The translations under genes and the position numbers were made by a program. From NCBI GenBank assembly GCA_040182905.1, contig JARQWU010000101.1, positions 1-32,637 of the forward strand: DNA of 32,637 bases. The letters are read 5' to 3'. Positions 16,604-25,976 of this stretch are shown in pieces (position 1 is the first letter of the stretch; each line of letters starts with the position of its first letter). Source of the DNA: Barthelona sp. PAP020 (lineage: Eukaryota > Metamonada: BaSk clade). The notes beneath the pieces were generated by a model. That model had not been told where the DNA came from and did no database searches. It saw nothing but the letters and a program-made list of their open reading frames with translations.

Positions 16604-18256
16604 TCAAAAGTTTTGAGGAGGATTTGTTGGTCCATCGAATAAATTTTTTGAAGATATTGTGTAAGCAGAAGAATAAGGGATAGAATTCAATTTTTTTCTT
16701 AAATCTTGAATTGAAGGAGAAGTAACAACTCCAGTTTGTTCGGTACATATTTGATTATTTTGAATATTACTAGTTACAAATGATTTATCCAATTCTTCCA
16801 TTTTTGGTGTTAATACATACAAATTTGATTCTTCTATTTCTTCATTATCAGCAATGTCATCAATTTTAACTGGAGAACTTAAAATTGGAGAAGATAATTT
16901 TGAAATGGGACTTGCAAAAATATCAAAATTATGATTTAAAAGATCAAGGATTTCTAGTTCAATGTTGTTTATTGAAAGCAAATAATTCTCAGAAAGGCAG
17001 TCAATATTTTCTGATGTTTCGATAGTTTCAAACTTTTCATCATCTTCTATAAATTTTTGTTTTTCTTTGATTAAGAAGACCAATTTGTTTAATTTTGTTT
17101 CCAAAATTTCCAAATTTTCAAAATATCTCTTCTTATTCTTTATCAATTGATTAATTTCTTTTTTTAAATCAACATTTTGTTTTGATATGGCCTGTAAATT
17201 TAGTAAATTTTCCTTTAAATCAACATTTTGTTTGGAAATATCTGCAAATTCAAGTTCTTTTTTTCTTCCAAAATCAATCATGTTGGCTTGACATTCATTT
17301 AACAGATTTCTCAATTCTTGTTTATCTTCGTTCAAACCAACAATTATGGTTTCTTTTTTATGAAGTTCATTCAACAATTCTTGTTCTTTTTCTTTAAATT
17401 TCCAAAGAGTTTCATCATTACTTTTCAATAATTCTTCATATTTTTTTTGAAATTCATCATCATATTCGTTTACGTTTTTTTCATCGTTCAAAATCGTTGA
17501 TTTTATTTCTTCTGGCACGTAAAAAACAATATGATTTTCTTCATAATGTTTCAGTCTTTCAACTGCCTCATTGTATTTCATTTTTATTTCTTTTAACTCA
17601 TCTTCCAAGAAAATTACTTTTCCACGTAACTTTCCAATTATGGGATATTCAGTAATTGGAACTTCAGAATTCAATAAGGAAACTTTGCACACATCATTTT
17701 CCACTCGAAATTTCGAATTTTCATCAAATGATTCCTGTTTTTTCTCTTCATCATTTTCCATCATATTATCAAAATTATCTTCAGATGTTGACTTCTCGTG
17801 TTCGTTTTCTGCCAAAAATTCAATGTTCTCATCCGTTTCAATAAATTCTTCATTAAATTCTTTTTCTTTTGTATTGACAGTTTCATTTAAAAGAATATTT
17901 TGTGTGTATTTCTCATCAACATTTTCAAAAACACCATTGTCAATTGTCTCAGAAATTCCATTTTTTTCTTCTTTTTCAGTATTAATGACCTTTTTTTGAT
18001 AAATATCGTCATTATATGATAATTTTTCAAAATTTTCTTCACAATTATTTTTGATTGTACTCTCATCAACTGAAAGACCCATTTGTTCTGTGTTTTCGTC
18101 ATGAGAACTTTCCATCTCAATTTCTTTTTCCTTGGAAACTAATTGATTTTCATGTTCAACCTCATCAAATCTATTTGAATAAAATTCATAGTTTTCATCA
18201 TTTTGTTCATCACTTTCAATATTATTTGTGCGTTGCATAACTAATTCTTCTTGCAT
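16604..18256 (-). CDS. acidic coiled-coil protein of unknown function
   Basis: A 550-residue protein beginning at the ATG at 18256; 10 codons upstream are open but start with TTG. The first 200 residues are very rich in E, N and D and look disordered. A long coiled coil spans roughly 215-400 (for example KEKEQELLNELHKKETIIVG and a twice-repeated SKQNVDLKE element near 345-375). The C-terminal region has several SP motifs (SPISKLSSPILSSPV) that could be proline-directed phosphorylation sites. I do not recognise the family. A cytoskeletal or scaffold role would be a guess. Confidence 0.75.
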   Translation of the reverse strand: MQEELVMQRTNNIESDEQNDENYEFYSNRFDEVEHENQLVSKEKEIEMESSHDENTEQMGLSVDESTIKNNCEENFEKLSYNDDIYQKKVINTEKEEKNGISETIDNGVFENVDEKYTQNILLNETVNTKEKEFNEEFIETDENIEFLAENEHEKSTSEDNFDNMMENDEEKKQESFDENSKFRVENDVCKVSLLNSEVPITEYPIIGKLRGKVIFLEDELKEIKMKYNEAVERLKHYEENHIVFYVPEEIKSTILNDEKNVNEYDDEFQKKYEELLKSNDETLWKFKEKEQELLNELHKKETIIVGLNEDKQELRNLLNECQANMIDFGRKKELEFADISKQNVDLKENLLNLQAISKQNVDLKKEINQLIKNKKRYFENLEILETKLNKLVFLIKEKQKFIEDDEKFETIETSENIDCLSENYLLSINNIELEILDLLNHNFDIFASPISKLSSPILSSPVKIDDIADNEEIEESNLYVLTPKMEELDKSFVTSNIQNNQICTEQTGVVTSPSIQDLRKKLNSIPYSSAYTISSKNLFDGPTNPPQNF

Positions 18257-18368
18257 TTTTGAGGATTTTTGTTTAAGAAATGGCAAAGAATGAAAAATAA
18301 TTTTTTGTGTTGTGAAAAAGACAAAAAAAAATTAAATAAATATATGTTTATAATAATAATGAAAGTGA

Positions 18369-19625
18369 CTATTGAATTGGAGAAATAACAATAGGCTCAG
18401 GTTGAGATTCCATGCTTTTAATTGCAGCATTGACATCTTTCAATCCATTACCTGTTGAAAGAACAACAATGGATGAATTTTTATTAACTAAGTTCAATCT
18501 GACGGCTTTAAACAATCCTGCAAATGCAGTTGCTGCAGCAGGTTCAGTAAAAACACCAGTCTTTGAGGCAACAACTCTAATAGCTTCTAAAATTTCATCA
18601 TCTTCAACATCCAACATCACACCATCAGTATTTCTAACAGCTCTAACAGCTCGAATAGCATCAGAAGGTTCCCCTGCAGAAATTGAATCAGCAACTGTAT
18701 TGCAAGGTTGAGGTGGCATGTTTTTAATTTCTTCGTACGACATATTTTCTTCAAATGCCTTCGCAAGTGCTCTGCTATTACTGGATTGAATTCCATACAT
18801 TTTGGGTATTTTATCAATCAAACCAACATGATACAAATCGTAAAATCCCTTTTGTACACCTGTAATAATATTACCATCACCAACACTCACAAAGACGGCA
18901 TCAGGTGCTTTAAAGCCTCCTGATTCATCAGCTAATTGCTCAGCAATTTCAAACGAGACAGTTTTTTTTCCTTCAGAAGTGAAACAATTGAAACCAGTTG
19001 AGCGACAAAAATAACCATGTTCACGAACAGCTTTCATACATGCTTTCACTGCTTCATCATATACACCATCAACAAGAATAACTTCTGCGCCATATAAACG
19101 CATTTGGGTGATTTTAGAAATTGGAGCAGACTTTGGAGCAAAAATAATAGCTTTTTCACCCATAGAAGCAGCCATAGCAGCCAAAGCAGCCCCAGCATTT
19201 CCAGTGGTAGCAGTGGCTATTGTTTCATATCCAAGATACCTTTTTAATACAACTAAAAAAGATGAAGCTCGATCTTTTAACGAGGCAGAAGGGTTAGCTC
19301 CTTCGTTTTTGATAAAAATTTCCTTTATTCCCAACATTTTTGCCAAAGCAGAAGATGAATAAAGAGGAGAATTTCCGACTACTAATTCAGGAACTTCACA
19401 CTCTTTACCAATAGGCAAAAATGGCATATAACGATACATTCCTTTTTTTGAGGAAAATCCATTCTCCTTAATATCTTTTTTAATAGCTTCATAATCAAAA
19501 ACTACATCAAAATTACTGGAACAATCAGGACAAATATAATCATCAAGTTCAGTAAATTCTTTTCCACAATAACAACACTTAAACTTCTTTAAATGACCTA
19601 AATTGTCAACCTTAAACAATGACAT
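18369..19625 (-). CDS. thrC: threonine synthase, bacterial/archaeal type
   Basis: A 418-residue PLP enzyme that converts O-phosphohomoserine to threonine. An N-terminal zinc ribbon is visible (C17xxC20 and C32xxC35), then the fold-type II core. The Schiff-base lysine is K117 in NPSASLKDR, the phosphate-binding loop is TATTGNAGAALAA, and the substrate and PLP contacts SVGDGNIITG and EPAAATAFAG are present. Length and order match the ThrC branch with an N-terminal zinc ribbon that is common in bacteria and archaea. The start chosen is the ATG at 19625; three codons upstream begin with TTG. Base use resembles the neighbouring genes, so if it came by transfer it is old. Threonine biosynthesis implies free-living growth or at least not full dependence on a host. 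Confidence 0.9.
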   Translation of the reverse strand: MSLFKVDNLGHLKKFKCCYCGKEFTELDDYICPDCSSNFDVVFDYEAIKKDIKENGFSSKKGMYRYMPFLPIGKECEVPELVVGNSPLYSSSALAKMLGIKEIFIKNEGANPSASLKDRASSFLVVLKRYLGYETIATATTGNAGAALAAMAASMGEKAIIFAPKSAPISKITQMRLYGAEVILVDGVYDEAVKACMKAVREHGYFCRSTGFNCFTSEGKKTVSFEIAEQLADESGGFKAPDAVFVSVGDGNIITGVQKGFYDLYHVGLIDKIPKMYGIQSSNSRALAKAFEENMSYEEIKNMPPQPCNTVADSISAGEPSDAIRAVRAVRNTDGVMLDVEDDEILEAIRVVASKTGVFTEPAAATAFAGLFKAVRLNLVNKNSSIVVLSTGNGLKDVNAAIKSMESQPEPIVISPIQ

Positions 19626-19980
19626 TGGAAACAAATTAAATGAATAAATTCATTCATCAGTCTGGTTCAAATCCAAGAATTTTTTTGACTTCTTTCTTTT
19701 TATTTTAAACATTAATAAATGCATATATTCATGGTGAAAGGGAAAAATCCAAAACAAAAATAAAAAATAAATGTTCAATTCCCCTACTCACAGTTTATTC
19801 AATCAAAAAGAGTCTTAATTGGTCGCTATTACTTTGAATTTCAAATCAAACAATTTAGAATTTCTCAAAATTCTGAGTTTGAAACTTTTAAAACCTTTAA
19901 CAAAAATTGAAGGTGTTTATTTGTTTTTTTTTTGCTTTTACAATTTTCTTTCAAAAGTATGTTATTATTGAATTTATTTT
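19626..19980. other. spacer upstream of the U24 snoRNA
   Basis: A 355-bp A/T-rich spacer between the threonine synthase start (minus strand) and the snoRNA. It should hold both promoters. I see no reading frame. A GGTTCAAATCC at 19664-19674 resembles a tRNA B box, but no cloverleaf fits around it. Confidence 0.55.
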
Positions 19981-20057
19981 TGCGGTGATTATTCCATATT
20001 GCTACTCCTGAACATGTTCTCTTATTGTAGTGATGACTTCACCAAGATCGCTGAGCA
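19981..20057 (+). ncRNA. U24: C/D box snoRNA U24 (snR24/SNORD24)
   Basis: The ~77-nt element has box C GTGATTA (19985-19991, one change from RTGATGA), box D' CTGA (20008-20011), box C' GTGATGA (20030-20036) and box D CTGA (20051-20054). A short terminal stem is made by TGC at 19981-19983 and GCA at 20055-20057. The guide before box D, CACCAAGATCG, and the D box that follows match U24 as I remember it from yeast and human. It pairs with the universal large-subunit rRNA sequence GAUCUUGGUG and places the methyl mark on the C of GAUC (yeast Cm1437). The D' guide pairs with AGUAGCAA and places the mark on yeast Am1449. Both known U24 targets are therefore recovered from sequence alone. It lies between protein genes, not in an intron, and a T run at 20065-20075 could end transcription. 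Confidence 0.88.
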
Positions 20058-20423
20058 CTTTTAATTTTTTTTTTTAAATGTTTCTAATTAATAGGTTTGT
20101 TTATATGATGTGTGCAAGTTTTTTAATGATTAAAAACATACAGACATGGTTTCGCGACTATTTTGTCTTAGATAAGCCTTATGCTGATTGTCTTGGCTGG
20201 CTGAATTTTTTTTATCGATTTGAATAACATAATTCTAACATTTAGGTTTAATTCAACCGAAAAGAAGCTTCAAAAGTAGATTTAAATGAATGAACTTCAA
20301 ATTTAGTGTTTGGTTTTTTGTATATTTTATGTAAATAGGTAGTCTTTGTTTTATTTTGAAATTGGGGTTTTTGAGGAACTTCATTAAAATCTGTTTTTTT
20401 TTTCTTTATTAAACCTCATAATT
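20058..20423. other. spacer with a weak second snoRNA-like element
   Basis: A 366-bp spacer before the RING gene. About 20126-20204 contains an ATGATTA box-C-like element, CTGA at 20184 and 20201, a slightly G/C-richer core and a following T8 run. No terminal stem forms and only eight bases of the guide fit rRNA, so I do not call it an RNA gene. Confidence 0.35.
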
Positions 20424-21047
20424 ATGAATAATAACTTGAATAACATTGAAATTGAAGAAAATGAAAACGTTTATGAAAACGATGAACATGATGAATCACC
20501 TCTAATTCACAATTTTGAAGAGGCAGAAAGTATTGAAAATTATAGCGACAATGGGTGCAACAATGAGGGTGGACCAATTTCTCAAAGTAGATGTCCAATT
20601 TGTTTCGAGAATTTTACAAATCCTGTTGTGACGCTTTGTGGACATTGTTATTGTTTTGATTGTCTTCGTAATAGTCTCAAATATTCATGTAAATGCCCTC
20701 TTTGTGAGAGAAGTATTGATCTTGATAAAGTAATTACTGTTTATAATGTTGGAAATGCTGATGAAAATGCTTCTGACAGACCATTTCACAACATTCCTCC
20801 AGAACAAACATCCCAAAATAATGATAACCAAAGATCACATTTTACGACATACACCAGTTTTTCTTGGCCTTTTGGATTTTATAGAACACAATACAGATCA
20901 GATAGAAACTATACAGATGAAGAAATTCGACGTATGTCGAGACAAAGGATTTTTTTTGTTGTTATTATTGTTATTATTTTAATATTTTTACAATTTATGC
21001 TTCCTAACACCTCTTCTTTTACTTTTTATACTTTTGGACCTTTTTGA
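20424..21047 (+). CDS. RING-finger membrane E3 ubiquitin ligase, RNF5/RNF185-like
   Basis: A 207-residue protein. An acidic N-terminus is followed by a C3HC4 RING finger (C57-P-I-C60, then LCGHCYCFDC, then C91-P-L-C94), and a hydrophobic C-terminal segment (FFVVIIVIILIFLQFML, about 178-194) anchors it in a membrane. This layout, a cytosolic RING with a C-terminal anchor, matches the RNF5/RNF185/RMA1 ligases of the ER and mitochondria, which ubiquitinate proteins for quality control. RNF5 has two membrane helices; only one is clear here, followed by a short polar/aromatic tail. The substrate is unknown. Confidence 0.8.
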   Translation: MNNNLNNIEIEENENVYENDEHDESPLIHNFEEAESIENYSDNGCNNEGGPISQSRCPICFENFTNPVVTLCGHCYCFDCLRNSLKYSCKCPLCERSIDLDKVITVYNVGNADENASDRPFHNIPPEQTSQNNDNQRSHFTTYTSFSWPFGFYRTQYRSDRNYTDEEIRRMSRQRIFFVVIIVIILIFLQFMLPNTSSFTFYTFGPF

Positions 21048-21206
21048 TTCTTTTTAAAGGAGAACACTTTTTTCAAACATGTAAATAATTTTTTATTTTT
21101 TTGTTCTTGTTGTTTTTACATGCAATAACAATTTCAACTGGTGAAACAATGAAAAAACAAATAAATTAGGGAAAAATTAAATTATTTTATTAATTTTCTT
21201 ATTTCA

Positions 21207-22594
21207 ATGATTCACGAACCAAAATCCAAGCAAGCATCTTGGTTAAGATTATTTTGTTTGTCTTCAATCAATTTATCTGTTCAATTTGGATGTATTTAAT
21301 TTGATAATTAAAAACTAATTATTCAGTTGCATTATCTTTATTATTTGTTGTTTCGTACCAAAAAACAGTTGTTAAATTACCCGATTCTTTGGCCATTTTT
21401 TCTTCAATATCTGGACCTGCTTGTGGTTTATTAATTGCACCAATTATTGCTCAGATGTCTGACAATTCTAAAAATACGTGGGGAAAACGCCGTCCTTATT
21501 TATTATTTGGATTGGTAACTTCAATTATTGGATGTGTGATTACTGGTGTTGTTCAACCTGTTAAGGATCTTTGGGGTGTCAGAGCTACTGCTGTATCAGT
21601 TTTTTTTGGTAATTTTGTTCTAAATATTGGTTTAAATTGTATTATGACCCCAGCTAGAGCTTTATTGGGTGATGTTTTAGATAAAAGCGAAGAAGAACAA
21701 ACTAGAGCTAATACTCTGATTGCTATTATGTGTGGTGTTGCTGTAATGTGTACAAATTTTATTTCTTATAAAATGGGTGAAAATATGGACTTATCCAGAT
21801 TTATGGCTTTAGCATTTGGAGTTGGCGCAATAGTAATTGGTGCTTTTGGTATGATTACTATTATTATCGGAAAAGAAGATAATCCTCAAGACAGTTTTGG
21901 TGGTATAGATGAAGAATTAACTCAAGCCAATGATCTTAAACCTGGATTAAAGAGGGCTATTAGAATAGCCCCCAAATCAGTATGGTTATTAACACTATGT
22001 TTGTTTTTTACTTGGGTTGGATTTTATCCAGTGCAACTTGAATGTACTGCATGGTTAGGATTCAGAAAAGGATCTTTGGGATTGTTTTTCTTGGGTATTG
22101 GAACTACTTTAGCCGCAATACTTACACCCATTACTCAAAGAAAATATTCTGGCAAGCTCATTTTTGTTGTGTCAAATGTTTTTTGTGCTTTTGGGCTCAT
22201 TGGATCAGTTTTGGTGCCTCAAGAATCATTAGATTATGCTTGTCTTGTTTTGGTAGGATTTGCTTTTTCTGCAATGAACTCAATTCCTTTTGCCATTTTA
22301 CCTCAATTGGTTTCAAGTGATCTTGGATCTTTCAATGCTTTATTAAATACTGCTTTGGTTACGGGACAAACTGTTGATATTTTAGTTACTGGTGTTCTTA
22401 GTCAAGTAATTGGAGATTACATTAAGGCTCATGGAAGTTTCTTGGGTAGAACAAATGCTTTAGATTTTTGTATGTTATGGGGTTCTATTTGGTCTATTGT
22501 TGCTGCTTTTGTTGGAAATATGATAAAAGTTCAACCAGTTCAGGAGATGGGAGAAAACACATTATTGTTAACGGAAGAGGATCACATTGTTTAA
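21207..22594 (+). CDS. SLC45/SUT-like sugar transporter, spliced (intron 21292-21326)
   Basis: Two exons, 21207-21291 and 21327-22594, encode 450 residues. Exon 1 supplies the ATG and part of the first membrane helix; removing the 35-nt intron gives SINLSVQFGFALSLLFVVSY, which aligns with the VQFGWAL start of plant sucrose and animal SLC45 proton-sugar symporters. The single-exon frame lacks an ATG and half of that helix. Twelve membrane helices follow, with the family motif MSDNSKNTWGKRRPYLLFG (72-90; the canonical form is SDxxxxxxGRRRPF) between helices 2 and 3 and GFAFSAMNSIPFAILPQLV near 290-310. Proteins of this group import disaccharides with protons. The plasma membrane or an endosome is likely, and the substrate is not readable. 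Confidence 0.85.
21292..21326 (+). other. 35-nt spliceosomal intron
   Basis: GTATTT at the donor, ACTAAT seven bases before the acceptor, then TATTCAG. Splicing joins G-F-A in the sugar transporter and restores its ATG start. The branch-point-like ACTAAT and the donor are shared with the intron at 31199-31241. Confidence 0.85.
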
Positions 22595-22776
22595 TTTATT
22601 TTTAATATATAAAGAACTTTTTTTTTTTTTGATAATTTGGAATGACTTATTGTTGGTGATGAAAAAGAAAACCAAACTAAATAGAAAGAAAAAAATGTGT
22701 TCCTATGTACATGTGTATACACATACACAAAAACTGATTATTTACAAATTACAAAAAAGAAATTGAAAAAATTAAA

Positions 22777-23691
22777 CTACAACTCGGTAAAATCAATATT
22801 TCCTCTAAAAGGTCGTATAAAGGAAGGTTTAGGATTATAACCAAATCTTAATTTTTCTAAAGTAGTTCTTTTAAATAGAATATAAATACCTAACGCAAGC
22901 AAGATAAAAACCAAAGCTAAAAACAATCCAATAAAATCTTGAGCTTCCTTTCGCTGGATTGCTGTTATTTCTGTTAACTTATTAAGCACAACAGAATGGG
23001 GTGTAGTCAACTGATAAATCATAACAAACCTATTTTTATCATATTTGACATCATCCGTGGAATTTGCGAAAAAATACATTCCTGGATGTCCATTGTCCAA
23101 AAACAATTCTTCTTTCCCATGACGTTTCCGTTTGGACAAAACAGTCGTACATATAGAAGCATTCAATGCTTCTTCAATCATCAAAGACGATATGTATGAA
23201 TGTTTATTATTATATTCAGTTGTACATTGATACAAACTGAATGTAACATTAAAATGCGCATAATCCACTTCACCAAATTCAATAGAAAGCATATCATAAA
23301 CATGACTCACATATTTAAGGCTATTATATAACACCAACGAACGTCCATACCATTCTTTTACTTTGGAATTATATATTATACCAATACGAATATTTAAATA
23401 AGTGTCTTTATCATTTTTTAGAACAAAATCTGTTCCATTATAAATAGGATAATGGTCAATGTATTGAGCATATTTGATGATCTTGTCATTGAAATGTAAT
23501 TGAACATCAGAACTATTGCATTGAATTGTGAGATACCCATAATCTTGACCAACTAAGTTAACTACAGCATGAAAATTAACTTCTCCTTTGGGTGTTAAAA
23601 CATAATGCCTTGCTGATATATCAACAATATTAATTGAACATCGAATGATATTCAACAAGATTATCCACAATAATAAATAACTAAATCGCAT
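22777..23691 (-). CDS. type I membrane protein of unknown function
   Basis: A 304-residue protein with a cleavable-looking N-terminal signal (MRFSYLLLWIILLNIIRCS), an ectodomain of about 230 residues with three cysteines and several N-x-S/T sites (NSSDVQ, NGTDF, NVTFS, NASIC, NSTDD), one membrane helix near 255-273 (GLFLALVFILLALGIYILF) and a cytoplasmic tail of about 30 residues ending in FTEL. Overall topology is that of a surface or secretory-pathway receptor or cargo protein. I do not recognise the ectodomain; no cysteine-rich, lectin or immunoglobulin signature is visible. The tail has aromatic and basic residues that could serve sorting. Confidence 0.7.
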   Translation of the reverse strand: MRFSYLLLWIILLNIIRCSINIVDISARHYVLTPKGEVNFHAVVNLVGQDYGYLTIQCNSSDVQLHFNDKIIKYAQYIDHYPIYNGTDFVLKNDKDTYLNIRIGIIYNSKVKEWYGRSLVLYNSLKYVSHVYDMLSIEFGEVDYAHFNVTFSLYQCTTEYNNKHSYISSLMIEEALNASICTTVLSKRKRHGKEELFLDNGHPGMYFFANSTDDVKYDKNRFVMIYQLTTPHSVVLNKLTEITAIQRKEAQDFIGLFLALVFILLALGIYILFKRTTLEKLRFGYNPKPSFIRPFRGNIDFTEL

Positions 23692-23889
23692 TTTAACCCA
23701 AAAAATATTATATTATTCAACAAATGAAATAAAAAAAAATGAATCCAAAGAAAAAACATTGAAACTATTCTTAAAACTGGATTTTTTATGAATATTTTAA
23801 TTCATTGGTACAAATTAAATTGCTGAATTAACGACAAAAAACCAATAAAAAAATATCTACAATAATATTTTTTTCAAATTTGAGATTCT

Positions 23890-25215
23890 ATGGATCAAAA
23901 ACAAAAAGCGGAAGCTACAAAAGCTTTTGTTGAAGAAAGAATACGTAATTTAATGAGAGATACTGCTTCAAGAGCCGTTCGAAGAAAACAATTTGAAGAA
24001 ACAACAGAAAATCTGTCTGATGAAGAAAAGGCCAATCGATTAAAAGAATTTTCAGAACATGAAACAGATTTATTGAGAATGAAAAGAGTTGCTTTAACTC
24101 CCAATGACTTTATTCACATTGAAACCATTGGACGTGGTGCTTTCGGTGAAGTTTCTTTGGTAAGATACAAAGCTGATAATGAATTATATGCATTAAAATT
24201 AGTTTCAAAGAAAAAAATGTTAAAAAAAGGACATATTACTCATTTAAGGGCTGAAAAAGAAATTATGGCTGCTAGTGAATGCATTTGGTTGACCAAATTA
24301 ATCGCATCCTTTCAAGATGATGATTATTTGTATTTGATCATGGAATATGCACCTGGTGGAGATCTCATGAGTTTATTAATAAGAGAAGAAACTTTAGAAG
24401 AAAATGTTGTGAAAATTTTCATGGCAGAATTAATTTTAGCCATTGATGAAGTTCATAACTTGGCGTTTATTCATCGTGATTTGAAACCTGATAATATTCT
24501 TATTGATCGAAATGGACATCTTAAATTGACTGATTTTGGGTTATCTACCCAAGGAGCTAATGATTTGCAACCTTCCAAACTATACCAAAAATTACTTGCT
24601 GAGAACAATCTTTTGGAGGATATTAACCTTGATGATGAGAATCATATTGACAATGACAAAGTTTCACCTAATGACAATGCTATTCAAGATTGGAGATCTC
24701 AAATGAGAGCTCTAGCAAGGTCAGCTGTTGGAACTCCTGATTTTGCTGCTCCTGAAGTTCTGTTAAGAAAACCTTACGATCATACAGTTGATTGGTGGGC
24801 TTTAGGTGTTATTATGTTCGAATGTTTGTATGGGTATGCTCCTTTCTTTGCCAACACTCCTGTGGAAACTTGTAGAAAAATTGTTCATTTTAAGAAATAC
24901 CTGAATTTACCTTCTTCTCCAAAAACATCTCCCGAAGCTCAACATTTAATTAAATCTTTGTTACGTGGTCCAAGAAGAAGATTAGGCAGAAATGGTGTGG
25001 AAGAAATTAAAAGTCATCCGTTTTTTGAAGGCATTGATTGGGGAAAACTTGGTGAAGGAAGAGGTCCTTTCAATGTTGAATTACGTAATGAATTGGATAC
25101 CAGCAATTTTGATGAATTATTACCACCTCAAGAAGAAGAAGAAGATGATGATGATGAATCATGGAGGGAATTAAGTGAAATATTCTTTAAAGGTTATGAT
25201 TTCCGTAGAAAATAG
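23890..25215 (+). CDS. NDR/LATS-family AGC protein kinase
   Basis: A 441-residue kinase. An N-terminal helical region (RIRNLMRDTASRAVRRKQFEE) resembles the Mob-binding segment of NDR kinases. The kinase domain has the glycine loop IGRGAFGEV (80-88), K103 in YALKLV, catalytic HRDLKPDN (195-202) and DFG at 215-217. A long insert sits between DFG and GTPDFAAPEV, as in NDR/LATS, with the T-loop serine (S278 in ARSAVG) kept. The C-terminal hydrophobic motif reads FKGYDFRR, where NDR kinases have a phosphorylated Thr after the Tyr; here it is D437. All catalytic residues are present, so it should be active. In other organisms NDR kinases with Mob proteins regulate morphogenesis, mitotic exit and flagella. 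An acidic insert (EEEEDDDDES) precedes the hydrophobic motif. Confidence 0.93.
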   Translation: MDQKQKAEATKAFVEERIRNLMRDTASRAVRRKQFEETTENLSDEEKANRLKEFSEHETDLLRMKRVALTPNDFIHIETIGRGAFGEVSLVRYKADNELYALKLVSKKKMLKKGHITHLRAEKEIMAASECIWLTKLIASFQDDDYLYLIMEYAPGGDLMSLLIREETLEENVVKIFMAELILAIDEVHNLAFIHRDLKPDNILIDRNGHLKLTDFGLSTQGANDLQPSKLYQKLLAENNLLEDINLDDENHIDNDKVSPNDNAIQDWRSQMRALARSAVGTPDFAAPEVLLRKPYDHTVDWWALGVIMFECLYGYAPFFANTPVETCRKIVHFKKYLNLPSSPKTSPEAQHLIKSLLRGPRRRLGRNGVEEIKSHPFFEGIDWGKLGEGRGPFNVELRNELDTSNFDELLPPQEEEEDDDDESWRELSEIFFKGYDFRRK

Positions 25216-25976
25216 TCAATTTTAAATATTTTTCGAACTATTTCTTTTGTAAAGATCTTTTTTTTTTGTTTCTTGAACGTTTTCCAAAGGTCTTTAATTT
25301 CTGGTTGATTCCTGATGTGAAATTGCTACCAAAAACTTAAAATTTTATGGCTCACGAAAAAGTGCGATTGGATGTTAGAAATAAAAAACATCCCAATATT
25401 CTCAGTTAATGACATACTTGAGTTTATTTTTGTTTTCAAGTAGAATTATTTCGTCTCAGATTATGAGACAATGAAATTATTAATGCTGCATAGCTGATAG
25501 AGAAAAAAAGGGTTCGTTTTAGCAAATGGCAGAAGTGTTTGCTTTTTTCATAAATTTAAAAGACTTTTATTTTTATGTTAACCCATCACGTTGGGGTTTG
25601 GTATAGTTAGAAGTTTTCAATGACGAAGATTTTGGGATGTTCGACGCCTAAAAAAAAAAATGCGACCTAAAGGATTAAATTCAGTATTCTTGAAGTAAAG
25701 AATTATTCTTGTTGACGTTATCTCTATGTTTGGAGTCTTATTTGGAATTTCTTTGACTTTTGCCGAACTCTCCGAGTAATGCTTGTATCTTAACTACTGT
25801 CCTATATGTGGGTTATACATGTCTTATTTATGAAAATGTTTGTAAAATCTTTGCCTTTTATTTTTATTTTTCAAAATATTTATCTTCACTTTGAAAGAAA
25901 TAAAATCAAACAAAAAAACTTTTTTTCTCGGACTATATTTTATAAAAACAACAATTTTGAAAGAAAAAACAAAAAA
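25216..25976. other. 761-bp spacer with two hairpins, no recognised gene
   Basis: The spacer between convergent kinase and DRAM-like genes. Two hairpins stand out: TTGGATGTT with AACATCCCAA (25368-25396, one bulge) and GTCTCA with TGAGAC around a GATTA loop (25453-25469). Several stretches are less A/T-rich than usual, around 25530-25680 and 25750-25820. I see no long conserved reading frame and no complete C/D box set. It could contain an unrecognised RNA gene. Confidence 0.4.

Noticed and set aside
19664-19674. GGTTCAAATCC, a perfect tRNA B-box sequence
   Set aside because: No acceptor, anticodon or T stem can be folded around it. It lies in the upstream region of threonine synthase and is most likely chance.
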